Source: UBA9732 sp963649615 (GTDB lineage Bacteria; Spirochaetota; Spirochaetia; Sphaerochaetales; Sphaerochaetaceae). From it: a DNA stretch of 64,000 nt. How positions within the stretch are numbered: position 1 is the stretch's first letter; each line of letters opens with the position of its first letter. The notes under the pieces are model-generated. The model made no database searches. It was not told the DNA's origin and was given only the letters and a program-made list of their open reading frames with translations. Where the stretch lies: contig CAVJIN010000002.1 in NCBI GenBank assembly GCA_963649615.1, positions 17,442 through 81,441 on the forward strand, in the 5' to 3' direction. Positions 53,416-62,801 of this stretch are shown one piece after another. Both the position numbers and the translations under genes were made by a program.

Positions 53416-54207
53416 ATGAGAAGACATTCAGTTTTATTTCTTTTTTTAGTTTTCCTTGCTACCTTTCTTTTTGTATCTTGTTCAGATGCAAATAAAAGCT
53501 ATGAACAGGGTAACTTTTCTGATGCTATTAAAATCTTAGACAATAAATCCAGTTTAAGTTCAGATGATTATTTACTTAAAGCAAAATGCTATCTTGAACT
53601 AGATAATGAATCAGCGGCATTAAAAAACATAACTTTATTTCTGCTTTTATCTTCTGATACTAGTTCATCTAGAGCAGAAGCTGTTGATTATTTTATTCAA
53701 TTAAATACATATAACTCTTTATGTACTTTGGTGTTAACCCCTGAAGATGGACTTGATGCTCAAATTGCTTTATTTAAAGCATATGCAAAAGAGTATAAAG
53801 ATGAGGCTCTATCTATGATTGAAAAAATAGAGGAACAAGTAAGTTCTATGGCTTTATTGGAACTTCTTGTAAGTTATGGAGATAACTTAGAATATACAGC
53901 AGAGGCCTTTTCTCTTTGTTTAGAGGAATTGACTGATGAAAATAAAGAAGAATACATAGATTTATTGTGCCAATATTCTGAGTCCTCTGGCATGGGAGAA
54001 AATCAGGCTCACTCGTGTTTAGCTATCACAGACACTCTTATGACAGATACTTTTTTCAATGCTAACAATATAATGTTGTCTAAACTTTTAAAAACTAAAG
54101 GTAATATTTTGGATAAACTATATGACCGCATTAACGCTAGGGTTTATTGGAACCAAGCATACAGGCTAAATCCAAATGACACAAAACTTAAGGATAAATT
54201 GCAATGA
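53416..54207 (+). CDS. Predicted lipoprotein with TPR-like helices
   Basis: The 263-residue protein has a signal sequence and the lipobox FVSC (lipidated Cys about residue 22). Helical repeats follow, for example YEQGNFSDAIKILDN and YLLKAKCYLELDNESAALK, which look like TPR units, and the last helix block is RVYWNQAYRLNPNDTKLKD. I chose the ATG at 53416, which has AGGTG upstream. It overlaps the radical SAM gene by four bases. An envelope scaffold role is likely, but the precise function is unknown. Confidence 0.75.
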   Translation: MRRHSVLFLFLVFLATFLFVSCSDANKSYEQGNFSDAIKILDNKSSLSSDDYLLKAKCYLELDNESAALKNITLFLLLSSDTSSSRAEAVDYFIQLNTYNSLCTLVLTPEDGLDAQIALFKAYAKEYKDEALSMIEKIEEQVSSMALLELLVSYGDNLEYTAEAFSLCLEELTDENKEEYIDLLCQYSESSGMGENQAHSCLAITDTLMTDTFFNANNIMLSKLLKTKGNILDKLYDRINARVYWNQAYRLNPNDTKLKDKLQ

Positions 54208-56618
54208 TTCAATTAGATTCTTCTTCACGAATAAGTAGTCTAGAGAAGGTTCTTGGCCCTTCGTTTCTTGAAATAGAAAATCCTGCCCGATATCTAGGTA
54301 GCGAATACTACTTTGGTCGTAAAAACTATTCAGATGGTGATATCAAATGCGCCATGTGCTTTCCTGATCTCTATGATATTGGGATGTGCAATAATGCTGT
54401 TAGAATTATTTATGATTTATTAAATAGAATTGAAGGAACTTTTTGTGACAGAGTTTTTGCTGTTGCTCCTGATTTTGAAAAACTGCTTAGAGATTTAAAT
54501 GTTCCTCTTTACACTTTACAAGAGCATTTTCCATTGAACAAATTAGACTATTTGGGAATTACAATTAGCTATGAACTGAGTGCTACTAATATCTTACAAG
54601 TACTAGACTTAGGTGGCATTCCCATTGAATCTTCAAAGAGAACAGAATCTGACCCTATTGTTTTTGCTGGTGGTCCTGCTTCAACAAATCCACTTCCTTT
54701 TTCAAAGTTCTTTGATTTTGTTTATATTGGCGAAGCGGAATCAGACATGGTTCATATTATTGAAATTCTAAAGAAATATAAAAAACGTAGTGAGCGTATT
54801 GAACAACTAAAGAAAATTCCTTGTCTTTGGTTTCCAGGAAAGAAACTAACTATAAGAGCGGTTGATACCACCTTTGGGACATCAACGGAAACTCCTTTAC
54901 TTCAGCATTTTGTAGTTCCTGCTTTTCAAGTTGCTCAAGATCATGCGACTGTTGAAATTATGCGTGGCTGTCCAAACGGATGCCGTTTTTGTCATGCGGG
55001 ACAATATTATAAGCCTTTTAGACAGAGGAATTTAGATACTGTTTATAATCTTGTTAAGCAAAATGTTGACGAATTTGGATATAGGGAAGTAACTCTTTCT
55101 TCTCTTTCTTCTGGCGATTATCCTGATTTAGACAAACTTATTGCGACTTTAAATGAAAGTTTTAAGCAGAGAAATGTCTCTTTTTCGTTGCCGTCGCTTA
55201 AGGTAAGTTCTTTCTCTCTTGGTATTTTGGAACAACTTTCTGAGGTTCGTAAGAGTAGTTTGACTTTTGCTATAGAGACTCCTGTTTTGGATGATCAGCG
55301 TTCTATGAATAAAGAAGTTCCTGTTGAGCAAATTATCAATATCATACAGGAAGCAAAAAGTAGAGGTTGGCGTCTTGCTAAGTTCTATTTTATGGTTGGT
55401 CTTCCATTTGTTGATAGAGAGAAGGAACAAGAGAATATTGTTAATTTTCTATCACAAATTAGATCTGCAACTAAAATAAATATGAATATAAATATCGGTA
55501 CTTTCATTCCTAAGGTGCATACGCCATTTCAATGGGTGAAGCAGATGTCTATGGAGGAATCTGGAGAACATCTAAGGGCTATAAAAAAAGCATTAATGCA
55601 GGCTATACCTGGAATTAAAGTGTCGTATCATGAGCCAAAAATATCGTTCTTGGAAGGTATTGTGTCACGTGGAGGGTATGAGTGTGCAGACCTCATTCAG
55701 CGTGCATACGAGCTAGGCTGTAGACTTGATGCGTGGGATGAGTATGTTAAGTGGGATATGTGGCAACAAGCTATAGCGGAATTAAATTACAATGTCTCGG
55801 AAAAGGAGTGGTCTTTGGATGAAGAGCTTCCTTGGGACAGTGTGTCTATGAATGTTTCTAAGGCTTACTTGAAAAAGGAATATCTTAAGGCGCGAGACCG
55901 TCAGCTTACTCCTATTTGCAATGATGATTGTGACCATCATTGTGGGGTTTGTGGAAAGAAAGCAAAGGTGGTGAAGGCTGAGAATGAAAACTTTACAAAC
56001 ATTGAGAAGCCACCAGTGGTATCACATGGCCCATATGTACAAACTGTTTTTACATATAAAAAGCAAGGTAGGGCTGTTTATTGCTCTCATATTGCTGTGA
56101 TGCGTCAATTTGAGATGGCTTTTCAACGCAGTGGTTTAGATATTCTGTTTACACAGGGTTTTAACCCTAAACCAAAGATGGAATTCTTAAATCCAATAAC
56201 AATGGGTGTTAAAGGTGAAAATGAGCTGTTGCTATGCGAATTACCGCTTGATGAGGTTACTGATGATAAGATTGTAAAACGTCTCAATTCTGCTTTAGCT
56301 GAAGGCTTTATTGTTACTTCTGTTAAGGTCCTTCCTATTGAGAGTACAGGGAAAAAGATATCGCTTGCTTCTAAAATGCTTGGTAGTGTTTATGAAATTT
56401 GTGACATAACTGATCCTCAATTAGCCAACATTCTTCAATCTAGACTAACAGAGGAGCATCCTGATTATGTTATTTCATATGAAAATGGAATTTATACAAT
56501 AAAAATTCATGGGGATAAGAACCTCTTTAAGTTGGTATTTTCTCCCGATATTAACAAATTCCACATTGCAGGCTCATGCGATATTACTCGTAAGTACATT
56601 GAAATGGAGACATTATGA
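54204..56618 (+). CDS. Radical SAM protein fused to a DUF2344 domain
   Basis: The 804-residue protein is a fusion known in many bacteria as a radical SAM protein (TIGR03960-like) joined to a TIGR03936/DUF2344 domain. The cluster motif is RGCPNGCRFCHAG at about 253-265 (CxxxCxxC). The N terminus is a B12-binding-like region (KCAMCFPDLYDIGMCN). The C-terminal domain starts near PYVQTVFTYKKQGRAVYCSH and contains FTQGFNPKPKMEF. A cysteine-rich joint (CNDDCDHHCGVCG) precedes it. A role in RNA modification is often supposed but not proven. It overlaps mazG by four bases. Confidence 0.85.
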   Translation: MIQLDSSSRISSLEKVLGPSFLEIENPARYLGSEYYFGRKNYSDGDIKCAMCFPDLYDIGMCNNAVRIIYDLLNRIEGTFCDRVFAVAPDFEKLLRDLNVPLYTLQEHFPLNKLDYLGITISYELSATNILQVLDLGGIPIESSKRTESDPIVFAGGPASTNPLPFSKFFDFVYIGEAESDMVHIIEILKKYKKRSERIEQLKKIPCLWFPGKKLTIRAVDTTFGTSTETPLLQHFVVPAFQVAQDHATVEIMRGCPNGCRFCHAGQYYKPFRQRNLDTVYNLVKQNVDEFGYREVTLSSLSSGDYPDLDKLIATLNESFKQRNVSFSLPSLKVSSFSLGILEQLSEVRKSSLTFAIETPVLDDQRSMNKEVPVEQIINIIQEAKSRGWRLAKFYFMVGLPFVDREKEQENIVNFLSQIRSATKINMNINIGTFIPKVHTPFQWVKQMSMEESGEHLRAIKKALMQAIPGIKVSYHEPKISFLEGIVSRGGYECADLIQRAYELGCRLDAWDEYVKWDMWQQAIAELNYNVSEKEWSLDEELPWDSVSMNVSKAYLKKEYLKARDRQLTPICNDDCDHHCGVCGKKAKVVKAENENFTNIEKPPVVSHGPYVQTVFTYKKQGRAVYCSHIAVMRQFEMAFQRSGLDILFTQGFNPKPKMEFLNPITMGVKGENELLLCELPLDEVTDDKIVKRLNSALAEGFIVTSVKVLPIESTGKKISLASKMLGSVYEICDITDPQLANILQSRLTEEHPDYVISYENGIYTIKIHGDKNLFKLVFSPDINKFHIAGSCDITRKYIEMETL

Positions 56619-57406
56619 TTGATTATACTCTAGACAAAGCTAGTGAGCCAAAGAAAGGCTTTTCAAACCTTTATGATATTGTTTCGTGTTTACGAGATCC
56701 GGTTAATGGTTGTCCTTGGGATAAGGAGCAGATGCCTGCTGATATTATTCGAAGCATGCAGGGTGAAATTTACGAGTATATTGATGCTTTAAATGAAGGG
56801 GATTTGGATCATCAAAGTGAAGAACTTGGAGATGTTTTTTTAAATCTTTTCTTGTTGGCCAAGATACATGACCAAAATGGTGATTTTTCATTGGCAAATT
56901 GCCTTAATAACGCCTGTGAAAAATATATTCGTCGTCATCCACATGTATTTTCAAATGTTAATGTCTCCAATTCTTCTGAAGTATTATCAAATTGGCAAAA
57001 GATTAAGACAGAAGTTGAAGGACGTAAGACTAGTTTATTTGATAATATACCTAAATCTGCGCCAGAACTTGAGCGTTGTTATAAGATTTCAAAACAGGCT
57101 GCAAAGCTTGGTTTTGACTGGCAGAATATTGATGGAGTCTATGACAAAGTAGAAGAAGAGTTTAATGAAGTAAAAATGGCCTTAACAGAAGATCAAACAT
57201 GTGAAGAAATTGGTGATTTACTCTTTGCTGTAGTTCAAATTGCTAGACATAACCATATTAAACCACAGGATGCATTGGCTAAGGCAAATCAAAAGTTTGT
57301 TAGACGTTTTACTAAGGTGCTTGAATTGGCTAAATCTAAAGGTTTAATTGTTGAAAATCTTACTGCGGAACAATTAGATAATTTGTGGCAAGAGGCTAAA
57401 CATTAG
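56615..57406 (+). CDS. mazG: Nucleoside triphosphate pyrophosphohydrolase MazG
   Basis: MazG hydrolyses non-canonical and canonical NTPs to monophosphates. The 263 residues contain two MazG domains. The first is PVNGCPWDKEQMPADIIRSMQGE with SEELGDVFLNLFLL, and the second has VEEEFNEVKMA and EEIGDLLFAVVQIARH (ExxE and ExxD metal sites). It ends 16 bases before the ROK gene. Confidence 0.93.
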   Translation: MIDYTLDKASEPKKGFSNLYDIVSCLRDPVNGCPWDKEQMPADIIRSMQGEIYEYIDALNEGDLDHQSEELGDVFLNLFLLAKIHDQNGDFSLANCLNNACEKYIRRHPHVFSNVNVSNSSEVLSNWQKIKTEVEGRKTSLFDNIPKSAPELERCYKISKQAAKLGFDWQNIDGVYDKVEEEFNEVKMALTEDQTCEEIGDLLFAVVQIARHNHIKPQDALAKANQKFVRRFTKVLELAKSKGLIVENLTAEQLDNLWQEAKH

Positions 57407-57422
57407 GGTATAATTTTAGCAT

Positions 57423-58625
57423 ATGCGTTACGAGGACATGGAATATGAAAACTTCAAGAACGTTCTTGGAGCTATAGACGAATTAAAAGATCCATCAAGG
57501 GCTATGATTGCTAAGCATTTATCGCTTAGTAGAACTACTCTTACAAACATGACCTCAGTTATGATTGAGAAAAAAATCCTTATAGAAGGTGAAACCAAGC
57601 ACAACGAGGCCAGTCGTGGGCGTCCAGGGGCCACTCTAAGATATTGTGACGATACTTGGTTTGCACTTGGTGCTGCTTTTTATTCATCAAGTTGGAATTT
57701 TGTTATTTGTAATCTCTCCGGAAAAATTGTTCAGGAATATACCCTGCAGTTGGAAGATGTTACACCGGAAGAACTTGTCTCTAAATTACTAGAGGGAATT
57801 GAATATATGATTTCTTGTGTTCCTGGTCAAATATTACCTGGAATTGGAATTGGAGCACCTGGAGTTGTAAACTCAGAAGTTGGAGCCATTCTTTGGGCAT
57901 ATGATTTAAAATGGTTCAATTCTATAGATATCAAACGTGCTGTGAAGGCGCGGTTTGGACTTGAAGCGTATTGCTTGAATAGATATACATTAGCTGGTCT
58001 TGCCGAATTTAAATATGCGAACCCAGAAGGTGAGCGCAACATGATTTATGTTGGCCTTGGCTCAGGACTACGAAGTGCTATTTTCATTAACGGAAAGCTT
58101 ATTGAGGGCGCAAGTTATAGTGCAGGACGTATTGGTCATATCCCAATTGATCCAAGAGGACCGCTTTGCGAATGTGGAAAACATGGATGTCTTCTTGCAA
58201 TGGCCAACGAGCAAGCACTTCTTAATCATGCTAAATATTTTTCTTCTCTTGAGGAATATAAAGACTCAATTCTAAACCAAATTTCAACCTTCACGGTATC
58301 TGATATAATCTCTTATGCCGATACCGGTGACCCCTGCTGTATGAAAGCAATGGACAAGATCATTGAACCAATTATCACAGCAATTGCTATCCTAGTTGAC
58401 GTAGTTAACCCCAAAAAAATAGTCCTTGGTGGCCCAATAGGCTATTCTTCTTTATATTTAGCCCAAAGAGTTGAAGAGGCGGCTAATAGGATTGCAACAG
58501 AAACTCCATACCGTGTTATGAGTATTGTTTCAGGTAAACTTAAGGAAAACGGCTCCGCCTTGGGTGCTGCCGCTTTAGTTTTAGATAAGAAATGCGACCT
58601 TCTATACGCACAAATTAAACAGTAA
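57423..58625 (+). CDS. ROK family transcriptional regulator
   Basis: The 400-residue protein has an N-terminal winged helix (about 20-75, with PSRAMIAKHLSLSRTTLTNM) and a sugar-kinase-like ROK domain with GIGIGAPGVV and GLGSGLRSAIF. The zinc motif CECGKHGCLLAM is also present. Such proteins repress uptake or catabolic genes until a sugar or derivative is bound. It directly precedes the oxidoreductase-Tct operon and probably controls it. No Shine-Dalgarno sequence precedes the ATG at 57423. An in-frame ATG at 57438 is the alternative. Confidence 0.88.
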   Translation: MRYEDMEYENFKNVLGAIDELKDPSRAMIAKHLSLSRTTLTNMTSVMIEKKILIEGETKHNEASRGRPGATLRYCDDTWFALGAAFYSSSWNFVICNLSGKIVQEYTLQLEDVTPEELVSKLLEGIEYMISCVPGQILPGIGIGAPGVVNSEVGAILWAYDLKWFNSIDIKRAVKARFGLEAYCLNRYTLAGLAEFKYANPEGERNMIYVGLGSGLRSAIFINGKLIEGASYSAGRIGHIPIDPRGPLCECGKHGCLLAMANEQALLNHAKYFSSLEEYKDSILNQISTFTVSDIISYADTGDPCCMKAMDKIIEPIITAIAILVDVVNPKKIVLGGPIGYSSLYLAQRVEEAANRIATETPYRVMSIVSGKLKENGSALGAAALVLDKKCDLLYAQIKQ

Positions 58626-58645
58626 AAAACTTTTTGTAAATTTGA

Positions 58646-58673
58646 TTGACAAATAAAAAATCGCTGTTACACT
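58646..58673 (+). promoter_or_regulatory. Promoter of the oxidoreductase-tct operon with candidate operator
   Basis: TTGACA (58646-58651), a 16-base spacer and TACACT (58668-58673). A short inverted repeat ATTTG-ATTGA-CAAAT (58640-58654) covers the -35 box and could be a ROK operator. Confidence 0.7.
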
Positions 58674-58692
58674 GAACAAAAAGGAAGGCAAA

Positions 58693-59760
58693 GTGAAACA
58701 GAAGATTGGATTTGGCATAATAGGATTAGGATCTGTAGCTAAAACTCACGCATTTGCATTATCAAAAGCTGAAAAAAGCTATCTTGCTGGAGCTTTTAGT
58801 AGTAATAAAGAAAAAGTTGAAGCTTTTTGCAAGCAATATGGTGGTAAACCTTACACCAATTTGGAAGATTTCTTAGCAGATTCAGAAATTCAAGTAGTAG
58901 ATATTGCAACACCATCGGGCTTACATAAAGATGTTGCTATTCAAGCACTTAAAGCAAAAAAACATGTTTTAGTGGAAAAACCATTAGAGATTTCTCATGA
59001 ACGATGCCAGGCTATTGTGAATGAAGCAAAACACCAAAATCTACTTGTTGGTGGAATTTTTCAATCAAGATTTTATGATGCTCCACAGTTGATTAAACGG
59101 GCTCTAGAAGCAGGACGTTTTGGAAAGCTTACTATGGTTGAAGCTTCCGTAAAGTGGTTTCGCAGTCAAGAATATTATGATTCTGGTGCATGGCGTGGCA
59201 CGTGGGACCTTGATGGTGGTGGAGCATTAATGAATCAATCTATTCATGCAATTGATTTACTGTCTTGGTTTGGAGGAGATGTTTCAAGTATCTCTGCATT
59301 TACTCAAACAGTGGCACATGAAAGAATTGAAGTTGAAGATAACGGTGTTGCAATCCTTAAGTTTACAAATGGTGCTCTTGGTGTAATTGAAGGTTCAACA
59401 AGTATTTATCCTGGTTTTACAAAACGTATTGAAGTATGTGGAACAAAAGGGTCTGCAATCTTAGAAGATGAGACCTTAATTGCTTGGAGTTTTAAAGAAG
59501 ATAAGCCAGAAGATGAAGAGGTTCGTAGAAAGTACTCAAATGTTAATACCACAGAAGGTGGAGCAGCTAATCCAAGCGCAATCAATTACATTGGTCATAT
59601 GCGTCAATTTGATGATTTTGCAAATGCAGTTCTCACTGGAAAAGAACCATTTATTACTGGGGAAGAAGCAGCTAAGGCTGTGGATATAATCAAAGGAATT
59701 TATGAAAGTGCGAAGGAAGGCAAAATTGTAACACTTTCAAAAAAAGGAGAAAGAATATGA
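58693..59760 (+). CDS. Gfo/Idh/MocA family oxidoreductase
   Basis: The 355-residue NAD(P)-dependent oxidoreductase has the Rossmann start GFGIIGLGSVAKTHA, the VDIATPSGLHKD segment and the motif EKPLEI, where Lys is catalytic. The C-terminal substrate domain follows (GGALMNQSIHAIDLLSWFGG, with the His). Relatives act on sugars, inositols and sugar acids. It starts at GTG with AAGGAAGG upstream and overlaps tctC by three to four bases. Its substrate is presumably the compound imported by the Tct system, but it is unknown. Confidence 0.9.
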   Translation: MKQKIGFGIIGLGSVAKTHAFALSKAEKSYLAGAFSSNKEKVEAFCKQYGGKPYTNLEDFLADSEIQVVDIATPSGLHKDVAIQALKAKKHVLVEKPLEISHERCQAIVNEAKHQNLLVGGIFQSRFYDAPQLIKRALEAGRFGKLTMVEASVKWFRSQEYYDSGAWRGTWDLDGGGALMNQSIHAIDLLSWFGGDVSSISAFTQTVAHERIEVEDNGVAILKFTNGALGVIEGSTSIYPGFTKRIEVCGTKGSAILEDETLIAWSFKEDKPEDEEVRRKYSNVNTTEGGAANPSAINYIGHMRQFDDFANAVLTGKEPFITGEEAAKAVDIIKGIYESAKEGKIVTLSKKGERI

Positions 59761-60719
59761 AAAAAACTTTAACAGTTCTATTGATTGCTTTAGTTGCAAT
59801 TACTGGAATCTTTGCTCAGGGTGCATCAGAAGCTGATTACCCTTCAAAAACTGTTGAGGCTACTGTTGGTTGGTCTGCAGGTGGTGGTGGAGACGTTGTT
59901 TTTAGAGCTCTTGCGGCTGTTTTTCCAAAGTATGCTAATGGACAAGCAATGATTATTAAAAATGTTCCAGGGGCTTCTGGAATTACAGGTGCTATTGAAT
60001 TCATGGATGCTTCAGCAGATGGATATTCAATCATGCACTGGAATAACGCTTCACTTACAAAGACACATCTTTCAGATGTTCCTGTAACTGGTGCTGATAC
60101 TTTCACCGCTGTTTGTCAAATTGTTGCTTCTTATAACTACCTTGTTGTAAATGTTGATTCTCCATTCCAGACTCTTCAGGACTTCATTGAGTATGCAAAG
60201 ACAAATCCTGGAAAAATTACAATGGGAAATGCTGGTGCTCAGGGTGGAAACCACATGGCAGCTCTTTTGTTTGAAGATGCAGCTGGCCTTGAGTTCACAC
60301 ATGTTCCATTCTCAGGTGGTGGTCCAGCTATAACAGGTCTTCTTTCTAATCAGGTTGATTGTGTAATGGCAAATGCTCCAGAAGGAATCACAAACGTAGA
60401 AAACGGACAACTTAGAATTTTGGCCGTGTTTGCTGAAGAACGCTATAGTGCTTTCCCAGATGTTCCAACAGGAATTGAATGTGGTGTTAATGTTGTTCTT
60501 CCTCAGTGGAGAGTAGTTGTATGTCCTCCAAACACACCAGCAGACGTAGTTGAGAAACTTGCATCTATCATTAAAGAGTGTGTTGAAGATCCAATGTTCA
60601 TTGAACAAATGACAAGTCAATGCGTAGAAGTTGTCTACAAAAACCCTGCAGATACAGATGCATTCCTCCACGAACAGGATGTAATGTACAAAAATCTTGT
60701 TGAGGCAAAAGGTTTCTAA
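59757..60719 (+). CDS. TctC-type extracytoplasmic solute-binding protein
   Basis: The substrate-binding protein of a tripartite tricarboxylate-type transporter. The 320 residues have a signal peptide (MKKTLTVLLIALVAITGIFA) and the family core: VGWSAGGGGDVVFRAL, KNVPGASGITGAIEFM, the MGNAGAQGGNHMAAL loop and HVPFSGGGPAITGLL, the two loops that grip carboxylate ligands. It overlaps the oxidoreductase gene. A strong stem-loop follows the stop, before tctB, as often seen where the binding protein is made in excess. Confidence 0.9.
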   Translation: MKKTLTVLLIALVAITGIFAQGASEADYPSKTVEATVGWSAGGGGDVVFRALAAVFPKYANGQAMIIKNVPGASGITGAIEFMDASADGYSIMHWNNASLTKTHLSDVPVTGADTFTAVCQIVASYNYLVVNVDSPFQTLQDFIEYAKTNPGKITMGNAGAQGGNHMAALLFEDAAGLEFTHVPFSGGGPAITGLLSNQVDCVMANAPEGITNVENGQLRILAVFAEERYSAFPDVPTGIECGVNVVLPQWRVVVCPPNTPADVVEKLASIIKECVEDPMFIEQMTSQCVEVVYKNPADTDAFLHEQDVMYKNLVEAKGF

Positions 60720-60737
60720 TTAAGCATTTAAAGATTA

Positions 60738-60764
60738 AGGCCGATTCCGTAATGAAATCGGCCT
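60738..60764 (+). repeat. Stem-loop between tctC and tctB
   Basis: Perfect 9-bp stem AGGCCGATT (60738-60746) with AATCGGCCT (60756-60764). There is no T tract, so it is probably an mRNA 3'-end stabiliser that raises the binding-protein level over the membrane subunits. Confidence 0.65.
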
Positions 60765-60787
60765 ATGTATACCTACAGGAGGAAGGT

Positions 60788-61285
60788 ATGGAAGAGAAAG
60801 AGAAAAAAAGCTTTCTTGTGAAAAATACAAAAGTGGCTGCCGACTTCATAATTGCAATAGTAATAATTGCAATTGCTGTAATCTTCTATGTTGAGTCGCT
60901 TGCACTACCTACAAAAACACAAGGAATTGGTCCTGGCGTTTATCCTCAATTCATTTGTATTATTTTGTTTTTCTTGGGAATAGTTCAAATTATCAAATGT
61001 ATCCTCTTAGTTAGAGGAATTCCCGTTGTAGATGTAGAAAATGTCAACAAAAAGGGACTCTTAAGAGTTTTAATTATGGTTCTTGCAACATATTTGTTGT
61101 ATAAACTTATGAAACCAGTTGGATTCCCAATCGTTGCTCCAATATATCTGTTTTTTGCAATTTGTTTCTTTGGTTATAAGAGTAAAATTAAAGCTGCAAT
61201 TTTCAGTGTTGTCTTCACAACTGCTCTTTATTTCTTATTCACTAAAGTTTTTTTGGTTATGTTGCCAGCAGGCATCTTAGGTTAA
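60788..61285 (+). CDS. TctB-type small membrane subunit
   Basis: The ATG at 60788 has AGGAGGAAGG upstream, giving 165 residues. An earlier ATG at 60752 lies in the stem-loop. Four to five hydrophobic segments follow the basic N terminus (about 13-35, 50-70, 85-105 and 110-150), and the family motif GIGPGVYPQFI is at about 43-53. This is the 4-helix subunit of the tripartite tricarboxylate transporter. Confidence 0.88.
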   Translation: MEEKEKKSFLVKNTKVAADFIIAIVIIAIAVIFYVESLALPTKTQGIGPGVYPQFICIILFFLGIVQIIKCILLVRGIPVVDVENVNKKGLLRVLIMVLATYLLYKLMKPVGFPIVAPIYLFFAICFFGYKSKIKAAIFSVVFTTALYFLFTKVFLVMLPAGILG

Positions 61286-61295
61286 GGAGGTTGAA

Positions 61296-62801
61296 ATGTT
61301 TTCTTATTTAATGCAAGGTTTTGCAAACGTATTTCAGCCATTTACATTCCTTTTAGCTGTTTTTGGCACTTTAGTTGGAACTATCATTGGTGCGCTTCCC
61401 GGTCTTTCTGGTTCAACTGGTATTATTTTGCTTTTACCTCTTGTTTATAAGATGGAAGCATCACAAGCCTTGGTAATGCTTTGTGGCCTTTTCTGTGGTT
61501 CTATGTATGGTGGTTCAATTGCAGCAATTTTGATAAATACGCCGGGCACACCTTCTGCATCTGCTACGGTTTTGGATGGATATCCTCTTTGCAAGCAGGG
61601 TAAAGCAGGCATAGCTTTGGGTGTTTCTGCAGTGTCATCTTTTTTGGGCGGACTTATTTCCACAATTTGTTTAATTCTTATAGCACCACAACTTGCAAAA
61701 ATTGCCCTAAATTTTAAGGCGGCCGATTACTTTGCCTTGTCCTTCTTTGGACTTACAATCATGGCAAGTACTGGAAAGGATCCTATTAAGGGCATTATAT
61801 CCGGAATGCTTGGTCTACTTATCTCCACAATAGGTGTTGATAAACTCATGGGTATAGACCGATTCACTTTTGGAAATTATAAATTAATGCGAGGTATTCC
61901 ATTACTTTCAGTTCTTATTGGTGTTTTTGCATTAAGTGAATTCTTTATGCAATCTGCAACAAAAGGGGACAAAAAAGGAAAGCTTACTGCTCAAAAGATT
62001 GGTAGAGTTCTCCCAACTTGGGTAGATTTCAAAGGATTTGCTCTTGCTGCTATAGTTGGAGCAATCATTGGCGTCTTTATTGGTATTATTCCTGGAACAG
62101 GTGGTTCAATCTCTTGTTTCATAGCTTATCAAGTTGCTAAACGTTTTTCAAAGAATAAAGATCAGTTTGGAAATGGAGCACTTGAAGGTGTTGCTGCTCC
62201 AGAAGCTTCTAATAACGGGACAACTGGTGGTGCATTAATTCCAATGCTTTGCCTTGGTGTTCCTGGAGACGTTGTTACATCTGTTATGCTTGGAGCATTA
62301 ACTTTAATTGGGGTAAAACCGGGTCCACAACTTTTCAATGAAAGTCCAGACATTGTTTATGCTATTTTTGCTGGTATGTTTGTTATTCAGTTCTTGATGC
62401 TAGCAATGGGAATTGGTTGTGCAAAGTTCTCTCCTCTTATTCTAAAGATCTCTAGAACACTTCTAATGCCAATTGTTGCAATACTTTGTATCATTGGAGC
62501 CTTCTCCAATGCAACTAACGTTTTGGATATTTTGATTGCCGTTGTATTTGGTGTAATTGGCTTTGTTTTCAAAAAATTTGGTTATCCGGGAGCCCCATTA
62601 GTTCTTGGTTTAATACTTGGTTCTATGGCAGAAGAGAACTTAGACAGAGCTCTTATCCTCTCAGGCAACAACTGGGGAGTATTCTTCTCAAGCCCAATTA
62701 GTTGTATTTTCATGATTCTCTCAATTGTTTCAATGTTATATGCTTTGTACGCTAATGTAAAATCAATTAGAGACAGCAAAAAGGAGAAAGTTGCGTGCTA
62801 A
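61296..62801 (+). CDS. TctA-type large membrane subunit
   Basis: The 501-residue protein is the transport channel subunit. It has about 11-12 hydrophobic segments and the family motifs GTIIGALPGLSGSTGI at about 27-42, FCGSMYGGSIAAILINTPGTP (in outline) at about 70-87, GIIPGTGGSIS and AAPEASNNGTTGGALIPM, the two symmetric loops that bind the carboxylate. It has AAGGAGG upstream. Its end overlaps the M24-like gene by seven bases. Confidence 0.93.
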   Translation: MFSYLMQGFANVFQPFTFLLAVFGTLVGTIIGALPGLSGSTGIILLLPLVYKMEASQALVMLCGLFCGSMYGGSIAAILINTPGTPSASATVLDGYPLCKQGKAGIALGVSAVSSFLGGLISTICLILIAPQLAKIALNFKAADYFALSFFGLTIMASTGKDPIKGIISGMLGLLISTIGVDKLMGIDRFTFGNYKLMRGIPLLSVLIGVFALSEFFMQSATKGDKKGKLTAQKIGRVLPTWVDFKGFALAAIVGAIIGVFIGIIPGTGGSISCFIAYQVAKRFSKNKDQFGNGALEGVAAPEASNNGTTGGALIPMLCLGVPGDVVTSVMLGALTLIGVKPGPQLFNESPDIVYAIFAGMFVIQFLMLAMGIGCAKFSPLILKISRTLLMPIVAILCIIGAFSNATNVLDILIAVVFGVIGFVFKKFGYPGAPLVLGLILGSMAEENLDRALILSGNNWGVFFSSPISCIFMILSIVSMLYALYANVKSIRDSKKEKVAC

